11,548 nt of DNA, taken from NCBI GenBank assembly GCA_046758065.1, contig JBHHZM010000098.1, positions 1 through 11,548 of the forward strand. The letters are read 5' to 3'. The position numbers and the translations under genes were made by a program. How positions within the stretch are numbered: position 1 is the first letter of the stretch; each line of letters starts with the position of its first letter. Of this stretch, positions 1 to 7,179 are shown one piece after another. Below the pieces are notes generated by a model. That model ran no database searches. It was given only the letters and a program-made list of their open reading frames with translations, and was not told the DNA's origin. Source of the DNA: JBHHZM01 sp046758065. GTDB taxonomy: Bacteria; Pseudomonadota; Alphaproteobacteria; JAAXGF01.

Positions 1-195
1 GTGCTGCAGGCGCGCAAGCGCGAGGTCCCGGCGGCGGAGAGCGGGCGGCAGCGCGACCAATACCGCGCCCTCGCCGCGCGCCTTCCGAACGCCGTGGTGA
101 TCGACGCCGCGCAGTCCCCCGAGGCGGTCGCGGCGCAGGCGGCGCAGGCCGTGATCGACCGCCTGAGCGGCCGGCTGGAAGCGCGCCTTGGCTAG
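1..195 (+). CDS. C-terminal part of a probable thymidylate-kinase-like P-loop protein (partial at left edge)
   Basis: Only the last 64 codons are visible, reading in frame from base 1 to the TAG at 193-195. The first codon is GTG, so a 64-residue protein is formally possible. However, no ribosome site can be seen and the peptide looks like the end of something longer. It contains RQRDQYRALAARLP followed by AVVIDA and a run of alanine-rich helix. This resembles the end of thymidylate kinase and related P-loop kinases, where a QR..Y segment leads into a strand ending in D and then a final helix. The P-loop, the DR motif and the lid would lie upstream and cannot be checked. The last 8 bases overlap the TTG start of the phosphotransferase, which implies cotranscription. 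Thymidylate-kinase-like proteins of unknown substrate occur in some polysaccharide loci. The family assignment is tentative. Confidence 0.5.
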   Translation: MLQARKREVPAAESGRQRDQYRALAARLPNAVVIDAAQSPEAVAAQAAQAVIDRLSGRLEARLG

Positions 196-1348
196 CGACA
201 TCGTCGCCGACAGCGTCCGCGGCATCTTCTCCGGCGACGCCGTGGCGCTGCAATCCGCTAACGACGCGCCCGCCGACGCGCGCTTCTGGGTGATCCCGGG
301 CCGCGCCGGACCGCGCTGGATCGTGCCGCAGGACGCCGCACTCGGCTGGCCGGCGCTGCGCCTGTGGCGGCCCTATGACGCCGCCTCGCGCGCCAAGTGG
401 ACGCTCGTCACCGCCGCCTATCGCGCCGGCGAGCTCGGACGCCTGCCGGGGGTCGCCGCGCTCGGCGTTGCCGGGTGCGACGGCTGGCGCCACCTCGGCT
501 GGGACGGAGACGCGGCGCCGGTTGCCGTGATCCATATCGGGACGCCGGGGCCGACCCGAAAAGCGATCGCCACCCTCGTCGACCGTGCACAAGGGCGCCC
601 GCTCGCGGTCGCCAAGGCGCCGCTCGGCCCTGCCGCTGCAGGGCGCATCCTCCACGAGGCCGCCGCGCTCGACGGTCTGGCGCGCGAAGCGCCCGGCGTC
701 GCCCCGCGCCCGCTGTTCAGCGATCCCGCAACCGGACGCAGCCTGCAGACGTTCGCCGCCGGCGCGCCGAGCGGCATGCGGCTCACCGCGGCCCACCTCG
801 GCTGGCTCGATCGCCTGCGTGTTTCCAATTCGGAAACCTCGTTGCGCGACGGCGCCGAGGCGCTGGCCCGCCGGCTTCGGGCGCTGCCCCGCCTCGACGA
901 CGGGACGCGGCGGCGTTACGGGCGGCTGCTCGAAGGCGTCGCGTTTCCCGAGCCGCTGCCCGCCTTCCGGGTCCACGGCGACTTCGCGCCCTGGAACCTG
1001 CGGCGCGCGGAGGGCGAAACGCTGATCGCCTTCGACTGGGAATTCTCCGAAACGCCCGGTCTTCCCGGCCATGATCTGGTTCATTTCCTCTGCCGCGTGC
1101 TGCTCGCCCGGGGCGCGGCCGACGCCTGCGAGATCGAGCGTAAAATCCGCGCCGCGCTCGCCGCACCGCGCTTCCGCCGCCTCCTCGGCGGCCTCCGTCC
1201 GGCGCCGCTGTGGCGCTACTACGTGCTGTGGTACCGCATTCTCTGCCTTGAGAACGGCATCGACGACGCCTGCGCGCGGATTTTTAACCAAATCGTCGAA
1301 ACATGGGACGATGAGCCACTCCAGGATTCCGCGCGCGCGCGTCGATAG
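188..1348 (+). CDS. APH/choline-kinase-fold phosphotransferase (putative small-molecule or sugar kinase)
   Basis: This encodes a 386-residue protein with a C-terminal kinase-like domain of the aminoglycoside phosphotransferase/choline kinase type. The catalytic loop is HGDFAPWN at residues 263-270 (H-x-D-x4-N). The metal-binding aspartate is D283 in AFDWEF. K143 in AVAKAPLG and E157 in LHEAAAL are candidates for the ATP-binding lysine and its partner glutamate. A Trp/Tyr-rich helix (LWRYYVLWYR, 341-350) follows. The first 130 residues match no family I recognise. The start is TTG at 188, chosen because it overlaps the preceding stop by 8 bases and no good in-frame ATG exists nearby. The gene ends inside the methyltransferase gene, overlapping it by 38 bases. 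The locus suggests phosphorylation of a sugar, a lipid-linked glycan or an amino-alcohol, but the substrate cannot be read from the sequence. The fold is well supported; the substrate is unknown. Confidence 0.8.
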   Translation: MASDIVADSVRGIFSGDAVALQSANDAPADARFWVIPGRAGPRWIVPQDAALGWPALRLWRPYDAASRAKWTLVTAAYRAGELGRLPGVAALGVAGCDGWRHLGWDGDAAPVAVIHIGTPGPTRKAIATLVDRAQGRPLAVAKAPLGPAAAGRILHEAAALDGLAREAPGVAPRPLFSDPATGRSLQTFAAGAPSGMRLTAAHLGWLDRLRVSNSETSLRDGAEALARRLRALPRLDDGTRRRYGRLLEGVAFPEPLPAFRVHGDFAPWNLRRAEGETLIAFDWEFSETPGLPGHDLVHFLCRVLLARGAADACEIERKIRAALAAPRFRRLLGGLRPAPLWRYYVLWYRILCLENGIDDACARIFNQIVETWDDEPLQDSARARR

Positions 1349-1982
1349 GGTGGACTTTCTGCTCGACTGCTGCCGCGAGCGGGAGGTGCTGCATCTCGGC
1401 TGCGCCGACCATCCCTACACGCGCGAACGACTCGCCGACGGCAGTTGGCTGCACCGGGCGCTGTCGGAAGTCGCCGCGCGCTGCTTCGGGATCGACGCCA
1501 ACGCCGAGGTCGTCCGCTGGCTACGCGAGGACCGAGGCATCGCAAACCTCGCCGTCGGCGACGCCGAGGCGCTCGACGCCCTCGACGCCGGGCGTTTCGA
1601 CGTCGTGGTCGCCGGCGAAATCATCGAGCATCTCGCCAACCCCGGGCGCTTCCTCGAAACCGCGCACGCGGTGCTCAAGCCGGAGGGCCGGCTCGTCATC
1701 ACCACGACCAACGCCTTCTGCCTGCGCCGATTCCTGCGCATCCCGTTCGGCGTCGAGAGCGTCCACCCCGATCACGTCTACTACTTTTCCCACGTCACGC
1801 TCGCCGGCCTGGCGCGGCGCTTCGGCTATGCGCTCGAGGCGGCCTACGGCTACCGCCTGCCCAACCGCAAGCCGTTCGCGCCCTGGCTCGTCGAACGCCT
1901 CGCCACCGCGGTGACGCCCAACTGGGGCGAAGGCATCGTCCACGTCTACCGTCAGGCGGCGGGCGCCGCGGAGCACTCTTGA
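1311..1982 (+). CDS. Class I SAM-dependent methyltransferase
   Basis: This is a 223-residue Rossmann-fold methyltransferase of the Methyltransf_11/23 type. SAM motif I is VLHLGCAD at residues 26-33. The acidic end of strand 2 is D62 in FGIDAN, D84 lies in AVGDAEAL, and motif IV is FDVVVAGEIIEHLANPG (96-112). Motif V/VI is LKPEGRLVITTTNAF (122-136). The reading frame is open further upstream, but ATG 1311 is preferred because everything before it lies inside the phosphotransferase gene. A GTG at 1350, just past the phosphotransferase stop, is an alternative start that would remove only 13 residues and none of the motifs. The stop TGA shares bases with the TTG start of the next gene. The likely role is methylating a sugar hydroxyl or carboxyl of the repeat unit, perhaps capping chains. 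The family is clear and the target is unknown. Confidence 0.85.
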   Translation: MSHSRIPRARVDRVDFLLDCCREREVLHLGCADHPYTRERLADGSWLHRALSEVAARCFGIDANAEVVRWLREDRGIANLAVGDAEALDALDAGRFDVVVAGEIIEHLANPGRFLETAHAVLKPEGRLVITTTNAFCLRRFLRIPFGVESVHPDHVYYFSHVTLAGLARRFGYALEAAYGYRLPNRKPFAPWLVERLATAVTPNWGEGIVHVYRQAAGAAEHS

Positions 1983-3211
1983 AGATTCTGCTGTCGGCAT
2001 ACGCCTGCGAACCCGGCCTCGGTTCGGAACCCGCCGTCGGCTGGCACTGGGCGGTCGAACTCGCCCGGCTCGGCCATGAGGTCCGGGTGCTGACGCGGGA
2101 AGCCAACCGGCCGCGCATCGAGCAAGCGCTCGCCGGCATGGCGCCGGCGTGGCGCCCCGGCTTCCTCTACTACGACCTCCCCCGCTGGACGCGCCGGTGG
2201 AAGAGGGGCGGGCGCGGCATCCGGCTGTATTACCTGCTTTGGCAATGGGGCGCCCTCCGGCGCGCCCGCGAGGTCCATGCGAACGAGGGTTTCGAGCGCG
2301 TGCATCACGTCACCTTCGCCGGGGTGCGGCAGCCGAGCTTCATGGGCCGGCTCGGCGTCCCGTTCGTCTTCGGCCCGCTGGCCGGCGGCGAACGCGCGCC
2401 GCCCCGCCTGCGCCGCGGCTGCGGCCTGCGCGGCCGCCTGCTCGAACGCTTGCGCGATGGCGCCAACCAACTGGTGCGCTTCGATCCGCTGATGGCCGCC
2501 GCCTTCCGGCGCGCGGCGCGCATCTACGTCACCTCGGAAGAAACGCGCGATCTGCTGCCCCGCCGTTTCCGCGACAAGGCGCGGGTTGCGCTGGCGATCG
2601 GCTGGGACGGCGAGAACGCCCTCTCCGGGCCGGCGGCGGCGGACGACGCCGCGGACGGCGGACCGCTGCGCCTGCTGTTCGCCGGCCGGCTGGTCCACTG
2701 GAAGGGCCTCCACCTCGGACTCGCCGCCTTCCGCCGCCTGCTCGACACCGGGATCGACGCCCGTCTTACCGTTGTCGGACACGGCCCCGACGCGCGCCGC
2801 CTGCGCCGTATCGCCCGCGAACTCGGCCTCGACGGGCGGATCGACTGGACGCCCTGGCTGGCGCGCGAAGCGCTCGCCGCCGTCTATGTCCGCCACCACG
2901 TCCTGCTTTATCCAAGCCTTCACGATTCGGGCGGTATGGTGGTGCTCGAGGCGCTGGGTTCCGGCCTGCCGGTGGTCTGCCTCGACCTCGGCGGCCCCGG
3001 CGTGCTGGTCGATGCGGACTGCGGCCGGGTCGTCGCTACCGCCGGCCGCGACGAGCGGCGGGTCGCGGCAGACCTCGCCGAGGCGCTCGCCGGGCTCGCG
3101 GCCGACCCTGAGGAGCGCCGCCGCCTCGCAGCCGGCGCGCGCCGGAGGGCCGACGCGTTTCGGTGGCGCCGTCTGGTGCAGGGCATCTACGACGAGGACC
3201 GCGAGCGATGA
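1979..3211 (+). CDS. GT4-family glycosyltransferase (GT-B fold)
   Basis: This encodes a 410-residue cytoplasmic retaining glycosyltransferase of family GT4. The N-terminal Rossmann half begins MKILLSAYACEPGLGSEPAV, with the glycine-rich loop seen in this subfamily, and then GWHWAVELARLGHEVRVLT. The C-terminal nucleotide-sugar-binding half starts at about residue 228, with RLLFAGRLVHWKG (231-243), a typical GT4 R-x7-K region, and VVGHGPD (265-271). The usual E-x7-E motif appears as D316-x7-E324 within SLHDSGGMVVLEAL, followed by GLPVV. The start is TTG 1979, because the protein matches the family from its first residues and the codon overlaps the previous stop as TTGA. Many earlier in-frame codons only translate the methyltransferase region out of frame. 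The stop overlaps the next ATG by 4 bases. The sugar donor and the linkage formed cannot be determined. Confidence 0.9.
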   Translation: MKILLSAYACEPGLGSEPAVGWHWAVELARLGHEVRVLTREANRPRIEQALAGMAPAWRPGFLYYDLPRWTRRWKRGGRGIRLYYLLWQWGALRRAREVHANEGFERVHHVTFAGVRQPSFMGRLGVPFVFGPLAGGERAPPRLRRGCGLRGRLLERLRDGANQLVRFDPLMAAAFRRAARIYVTSEETRDLLPRRFRDKARVALAIGWDGENALSGPAAADDAADGGPLRLLFAGRLVHWKGLHLGLAAFRRLLDTGIDARLTVVGHGPDARRLRRIARELGLDGRIDWTPWLAREALAAVYVRHHVLLYPSLHDSGGMVVLEALGSGLPVVCLDLGGPGVLVDADCGRVVATAGRDERRVAADLAEALAGLAADPEERRRLAAGARRRADAFRWRRLVQGIYDEDRER

Positions 3212-4596
3212 GCATGACCCGCGTCCGCAACGCCACGATCCTCGCCGTCATCGGGCTCTATCTGGTGCTCAACTACGGCTTCATGCTCATCCGCATCCCG
3301 CCGGCCTCGGCCAGCGGGGTGCCGGTCGGCGAGGTGATCCTCGTCCTCGCGCTTCTCGGCATGAACCATTTCAGGGTGATCTCGCGGTTGCAGGCGACCG
3401 TGTTTCTCTTTCCCTTCCTGCTGTGGTGGACCTACGGCATCGGCCGCGCGCTTTCCGGCTTCTCCGATTACGGCTTCTGGGCGCTGAGGGACGCCACGCA
3501 CGAGATCGAATCGCTCTTTCTCCTCGTCGGCTTTGCCTTCGCAACCCGCGCCGAACATCTCGACCGTTTCTTCCGGTGGTTGCCCTGGATGCTCGGCGTC
3601 GGCGCGGTCTATGCGCTGAGTTTCCCGTTCGCCGACACGCTCATGGACTTCGCGCCGACGATCCGCTCGGCCGCGGGCCATACCGTGCCCGTGCTCTTCA
3701 ACTACACTTCGACCTCGGTGCTGCTGCTCATGGGTGCGGCGTGGCTGATGCTCTTCAGGGAGCGGACCAAGGTCACCGTGGCGCTTCAGATCTGCCTCAT
3801 CGGCTACGCCGCCTTCGTTTTCCAGGCGCGCACCATCTATCTGCAGATCTTCGCCCTGATGATCTTCTTCGCCGCATTCCGCCGCGAGGCGGTGGGCAAG
3901 GGCATCCTGGGGATGATCGTGATCGTGCTCGCGCTGCTCGCCCTGCCGCTCACGGGCATCGATATCGAGGGACGTCTGGGCCAGAAGGTGTCGTTCGACT
4001 TCATCGTCAACCACATCCTGTCGATCGGCGGCGTCGAGAGCAGCGGCCTCAGGGGCACCGCGCGCGGCGTGTCGCTGCGCATGGTTTGGTGGAACCATAT
4101 CATCGCCAACTGGAGCGCGAGCTTCGAGAATATGATGCTCGGGCTGGGCTTCGGCATGCCGCTCACCAACCACCATTCGCTCGACGGCGCCATCGTGCGC
4201 GAACCACACAATTCGTACCTTTCGGTGCTGGGACGCACCGGTCTGATCGGCCTCTTCGCCTTCCTCTGGATGCACGTGCTCATGATCAGGGCATGGTGGC
4301 GCGCCTACCGGACGAGCGTGCGGGCGCACTGGCGCGAGGGGCAGAACCGATTGCTCATCCTGATGGTGTTCTTCATCCTGATCTGGGTCTATGCGATGGG
4401 CGAGGACGCGCTCGAAAAACCGTATTTCGCCATCTCCTATTACTTCTTCTGGGGCATCGCCCTGAAGATGGCCTGGCAGGTCGCTCGCCATCCGGCGTCG
4501 GCGCGCGATTCCCGCCGACCGCTCCACGGCGCGCCCGGAGCCGCGCCCGGCGTTGTGCCCGCTCGTCGGCTTGCTCCCGCGCCGCGCCGCGCATGA
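3208..4596 (+). CDS. Wzy/O-antigen-ligase-type polysaccharide polymerase (integral membrane)
   Basis: This is a 462-residue inner-membrane protein with about 12 predicted transmembrane segments, roughly at residues 10-30, 40-56, 62-80, 100-113, 125-143, 160-183, 188-205, 208-224, 232-249, 335-360, 381-398 and 405-422. A long, presumably periplasmic, loop at about 250-335 carries RGTARG (282-287) and ends in REPHNSYLSVLGRTGLIGL (331-349). This is the signature of the Wzy_C/O-antigen ligase family, where HNSYL borders the catalytic loop. FQARTIYL (205-212) matches the conserved arginine segment of earlier loops. The likely role is polymerising lipid-linked repeat units, or ligating them, on the periplasmic face. 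ATG 3208 forms an ATGA overlap with the upstream stop; the in-frame ATG at 3163 lies inside the GT4 gene and adds no membrane segment. The last 35 or so residues are a basic Arg/Pro/Ala-rich tail. Polymerase and ligase cannot be separated from sequence alone. Confidence 0.87.
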   Translation: MSMTRVRNATILAVIGLYLVLNYGFMLIRIPPASASGVPVGEVILVLALLGMNHFRVISRLQATVFLFPFLLWWTYGIGRALSGFSDYGFWALRDATHEIESLFLLVGFAFATRAEHLDRFFRWLPWMLGVGAVYALSFPFADTLMDFAPTIRSAAGHTVPVLFNYTSTSVLLLMGAAWLMLFRERTKVTVALQICLIGYAAFVFQARTIYLQIFALMIFFAAFRREAVGKGILGMIVIVLALLALPLTGIDIEGRLGQKVSFDFIVNHILSIGGVESSGLRGTARGVSLRMVWWNHIIANWSASFENMMLGLGFGMPLTNHHSLDGAIVREPHNSYLSVLGRTGLIGLFAFLWMHVLMIRAWWRAYRTSVRAHWREGQNRLLILMVFFILIWVYAMGEDALEKPYFAISYYFFWGIALKMAWQVARHPASARDSRRPLHGAPGAAPGVVPARRLAPAPRRA

Positions 4597-5747
4597 AAGT
4601 CCTGATCGCTCACAACACCTACCAACAGATCGGCGGCGAGGACGCCGTGGTTGCCGCCGAGCACGCCCTGCTCGAAGCGCACGGCCATGCCGTCGAGACC
4701 TTCGGCGCGTCGAACCACGCTATCGACGGTCCATGGTCGCAGCTCTGCACGGCGTTCAGGGCGCCCTATTCGCCGGCGGCGCGCGACGCGCTCGCCCGGC
4801 GGCTCGCGAGCGGACGACCCGACATCGTGCATGTGCACAATTTCTTCCCGCTGCTCACCCCGTCGATCTACGATGCCTGCCGCGCGGCGGGGGTGCCGGT
4901 GGTGCAGACGCTGCACAACTACCGCCTGATCTGCCCGGTGGCGACGCTGCGGCGCAACGGCGCAGTCTGCGAGCGCTGCGTCACGGGAAGCGCGTACCAC
5001 GCGGTGCTGCACGGCTGCTATCGCGGATCGCGGCCGGGGACGCTCGCGGTCGCCCGCATGGTCGAACGCCACCGCGCGCGCGGCACCTGGCGCGAGCGCG
5101 TCGACCGCTATATCGCGCTGACCGGGTTTGCGCGCAACAAGTTCGTCGAAGGCGGATTGCCCGCCGAACGAATCGCGGTCAAACCCAACTTCGTCGCCGG
5201 CGAACCGCCCGAAGAGATGCCAGCCGCGCGAGGCGGCGCGCTGTTCGTCGGCCGCCTGAGCCCGGAGAAGGGCATCGCCACCCTGCTCGCCGCATGGCGC
5301 GGGCTCGACATTCCGCTGCGCATCGCCGGCGACGGTCCGCTCGACGCGGCGGTGCGGGCGGCGGCCTCTCCGGCGATCACGCCGCTCGGCCGTATCGACG
5401 CCCGCGCCGTCGCGCACGAGATGCGCCGCGCCGGTTTCCTCGTGGTGCCGTCCGAGTGGTACGAAGGTTTCCCCATGGTCATCGTCGAGGCCTACGCCCG
5501 CGGATTGCCGGTGATCGCCGCGCGGCTCGGCAGCCTCGCCGAAATCGTCGAGGACGGCGTCACCGGCCTTCATGCGGCACCGGGCGATCCCGCCGACCTC
5601 GCGGCCAGGGTGCGCTGGGCCGCCGCCAACCCCGAGGCGCTGGCGCGCATGGGGGCCGCGGCGCGGGCGCGCTACGAGGCGCGCTACACGCCCGAGGCCA
5701 ACTACGCCATGCTGGCGGCGATCTACGCCGAGGCCCGCGATGCTTGA
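4593..5747 (+). CDS. GT4-family glycosyltransferase with a conserved cysteine cluster
   Basis: This encodes a 384-residue GT-B-fold glycosyltransferase of family GT4. The N-terminal half carries MKVLIAHNTYQQIGGEDAVV (1-20), the strand DIVHVHNFFP (77-86) and the acceptor-side segment QTLHNYRLICP (105-115). The C-terminal half has ALFVGRLSPEKGI (216-228), RIAGDGPL (243-250) and PSEWYEGFPMVIVEAYARG (286-304). The last of these gives an intact E291-x7-E299 motif for donor binding. Four cysteines (C114, C126, C129, C142) form a C-x11-C-x2-C-x12-C arrangement between the halves, plausibly binding metal. ATG 4593 makes an ATGA overlap with the polymerase stop. The 3' end overlaps the next gene by 8 bases. 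The likely role is adding one sugar of the repeat unit at the cytoplasmic membrane; donor and acceptor are unknown. The open frame upstream of 4593 runs through the polymerase and the first GT4 gene and is not coding. Confidence 0.92.
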   Translation: MKVLIAHNTYQQIGGEDAVVAAEHALLEAHGHAVETFGASNHAIDGPWSQLCTAFRAPYSPAARDALARRLASGRPDIVHVHNFFPLLTPSIYDACRAAGVPVVQTLHNYRLICPVATLRRNGAVCERCVTGSAYHAVLHGCYRGSRPGTLAVARMVERHRARGTWRERVDRYIALTGFARNKFVEGGLPAERIAVKPNFVAGEPPEEMPAARGGALFVGRLSPEKGIATLLAAWRGLDIPLRIAGDGPLDAAVRAAASPAITPLGRIDARAVAHEMRRAGFLVVPSEWYEGFPMVIVEAYARGLPVIAARLGSLAEIVEDGVTGLHAAPGDPADLAARVRWAAANPEALARMGAAARARYEARYTPEANYAMLAAIYAEARDA

Positions 5748-6483
5748 GCGCGGGGCGGTGATCGGCGCGCCGGTGACGGCCGGCGCCTTCGACGAGGTCG
5801 CCGAGGTGGTGCTCGACTCCGCGCGCGCGGGCCGCGGGGGATATGTCTGCGTCGCCAACGCCCATATGGCGGTCACCGCTCGGCGCGATCCGGCGCTGCG
5901 TGCGATCATGACGCGGGCGCTGGCGGTGGCGAGCGACGGCATGCCGTTGGTCTGGTCGCTGCGCCGCGCCGGCCTCGACGCCGAGCGGGTGGCCGGCCCC
6001 GACCTGATGGCCCGGCTTTGCGCCCGCGCCGCCGAAGAGGGCATGCCGATCTACCTCTACGGCGGCGGTGCGGCGACCTTCGAGACGCTTGCCCGGACGC
6101 TCGCCGCGCGCTTTCCCGGCCTCCGTATCGCCGGGCGCGAAGCGCCGCCGATGCTGCCGCCACGACCGGCGCGCGACGAAGCCGCCCGGGCGCGCATCGC
6201 GGCTTCGGGCGCGCGGCTCGTCTTCGTCGGGCTCGGTTGTCCCAAGCAGGAGTTCTGGATGGCGGCGCAGGCGCCGGGGTTGCCGGCGGTGCTGCTCGGC
6301 GTCGGCGCCGCGTTCGACTTTCTGGCGGGCATCACGCCGCGCGCGCCGCGCTGGATGCAGCGCGCCGGCCTCGAATGGCTGTTCCGCCTGATCTGCGAGC
6401 CGCGCCGCCTGTGGCGACGCTATCTCGTGACCAACGGCCTGTTCCTCTGGTATCTCGCGCGCGACCGGTTGGGGCGGGCGTGA
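5740..6483 (+). CDS. WecG/TagA/CpsF (GT26) family glycosyltransferase
   Basis: This is a 247-residue member of the family that transfers a sugar from its UDP form (N-acetylmannosaminuronate, N-acetylmannosamine and others) to a polyprenyl-linked acceptor. The family signatures are all visible: CVANAHMAVTARRDP (37-51), ASDGMPLVW (64-72) with D66 as the likely catalytic base by comparison with TagA, and AGPDLM (85-90). Then come IYLYGG (104-109), VFVGLGCPKQEFWM (161-174) and GVGAAFDFLAGITPRAPRWM (187-206). The C-terminal LEWLFRLICEPRRLWRRY (211-228) resembles the appendage that contacts membrane and completes the active site in this family. ATG 5740 overlaps the preceding stop by 8 bases. This is the last gene of the plus-strand run; its stop faces the phosphatase stop 7 bases away. 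The exact sugar is unknown. Its usual role is adding the second sugar of a lipid-linked repeat. Confidence 0.93.
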   Translation: MLERGAVIGAPVTAGAFDEVAEVVLDSARAGRGGYVCVANAHMAVTARRDPALRAIMTRALAVASDGMPLVWSLRRAGLDAERVAGPDLMARLCARAAEEGMPIYLYGGGAATFETLARTLAARFPGLRIAGREAPPMLPPRPARDEAARARIAASGARLVFVGLGCPKQEFWMAAQAPGLPAVLLGVGAAFDFLAGITPRAPRWMQRAGLEWLFRLICEPRRLWRRYLVTNGLFLWYLARDRLGRA

Positions 6484-6485
6484 AT

Positions 6486-6500
6486 CCGGGTCAGTCCCGG
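6486..6500. terminator. GC-rich hairpin in the convergent gap (possible weak bidirectional terminator)
   Basis: CCGGG (6486-6490) and CCCGG (6496-6500) are perfect inverted repeats with a 5-base loop, TCAGT. The hairpin sits between the plus-strand stop at 6483 and the minus-strand stop at 6491-6493, which lies within its loop. It is the only hairpin candidate I see between the two convergent runs. No T-tract follows on either strand, so it is not a canonical intrinsic terminator, and a five-base stem is common by chance in DNA this rich in GC. Confidence 0.2.
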
Positions 6501-7162
6501 GCGGCCAGCGCCGCGAGGCGGGTGGCGAGCGCGGCGAGGGTTGCGCCGACGACGACCTCGAAATCCGCCCGCGCCAGCGCCCGTGCGGCGTCGCCGTCGC
6601 CCCCGCCGTAGCCCGTCGGCACGAGCCAGCCGCAGGGCAGGCCAGCGTTGCGCCCCGCCGCGAGATCGCTGGCGCAGTCGCCGGCGATCCAGCTCGCGCC
6701 GAGATCGAGGTTGAGGTCGTCGGCCGCGCGCAGCAGCATGCCGGGCCCGGGCTTGCGGCAGGGCGTCGCCGCCGGATCGCGGGACGACGGCGCGTGCGGC
6801 GCGGCGTAGACCGCATCGATGCGGCCGCCCGCCGCCGTTACCGCCTTGTTCACCGCCGCCTCGACGCCCGCGAACTCGGACCAGCTCACATAGCCGCGAC
6901 CGATGCCGCCCTGGTTGGTTACCACCACGACCGGGACGGCGAGGGCGTTGGCGCGGCGGATCGCCGTCAGGGCCTCGGGGATCGGACGCACGTCGCCGGG
7001 CCGCGAGATGTAGGCGACCTCATCGATGATCGTGCCGTCGCGGTCGAGGAACAGCGCCGGACGCGGCGCCCCGGCCGCCGGAGGCGCGCGCAGCTCGCGC
7101 CACAGGCCGTCGGCCGCGACGCGACCGGCGAGCCCGGCGGGAACGGGCGGCCAGTCAGCCAT
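6491..7162 (-). CDS. HisB/GmhB-type HAD phosphatase (heptose-bisphosphate phosphatase-like)
   Basis: This encodes a 223-residue HAD-superfamily phosphatase of the HisB-N/GmhB group. Motif I is ALFLDRDGTI (36-45), with nucleophile D40 and acid/base D42. Motif II is VVVTNQGGIGRG (79-90), the motif III lysine is K137 in CRKPGPGML (135-143), and motif IV is IAGDCASD (159-166) with D162 and D166. GmhB removes the 7-phosphate from D-glycero-D-manno-heptose 1,7-bisphosphate; HisB-N acts on histidinol phosphate. The zinc loop that normally precedes the lysine motif is degenerate: the segment APHAPSSRDPAATPCRKP keeps one histidine and one cysteine but lacks the other two cysteines of GmhB. The first 34 residues extend beyond the usual start of these enzymes. 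ATG 7162 lies 17 bases after the fcl stop with no clear ribosome site, which suggests coupled translation. Context points to sugar-phosphate metabolism; the substrate is unproven. Confidence 0.85.
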   Translation of the reverse strand: MADWPPVPAGLAGRVAADGLWRELRAPPAAGAPRPALFLDRDGTIIDEVAYISRPGDVRPIPEALTAIRRANALAVPVVVVTNQGGIGRGYVSWSEFAGVEAAVNKAVTAAGGRIDAVYAAPHAPSSRDPAATPCRKPGPGMLLRAADDLNLDLGASWIAGDCASDLAAGRNAGLPCGWLVPTGYGGGDGDAARALARADFEVVVGATLAALATRLAALAARD

Positions 7163-7179
7163 GCGGCTGGTCAGGTTGG

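Noticed and set aside
3187..4527. 446-codon open frame antisense to the polymerase
   Set aside because: It is rich in Glu, His, Asp and Arg with no recognisable domain, and mirrors a gene with 12 membrane segments and a clear family signature. Long antisense frames are expected in DNA this rich in GC.
2586..4592. Open frame continuing about 2 kb upstream of the second GT4 gene, suggesting a giant fusion
   Set aside because: The upstream part translates the first GT4 gene and the polymerase out of frame into Arg/Pro/Ala-rich low-complexity sequence. The GT4 family start coincides with ATG 4593.
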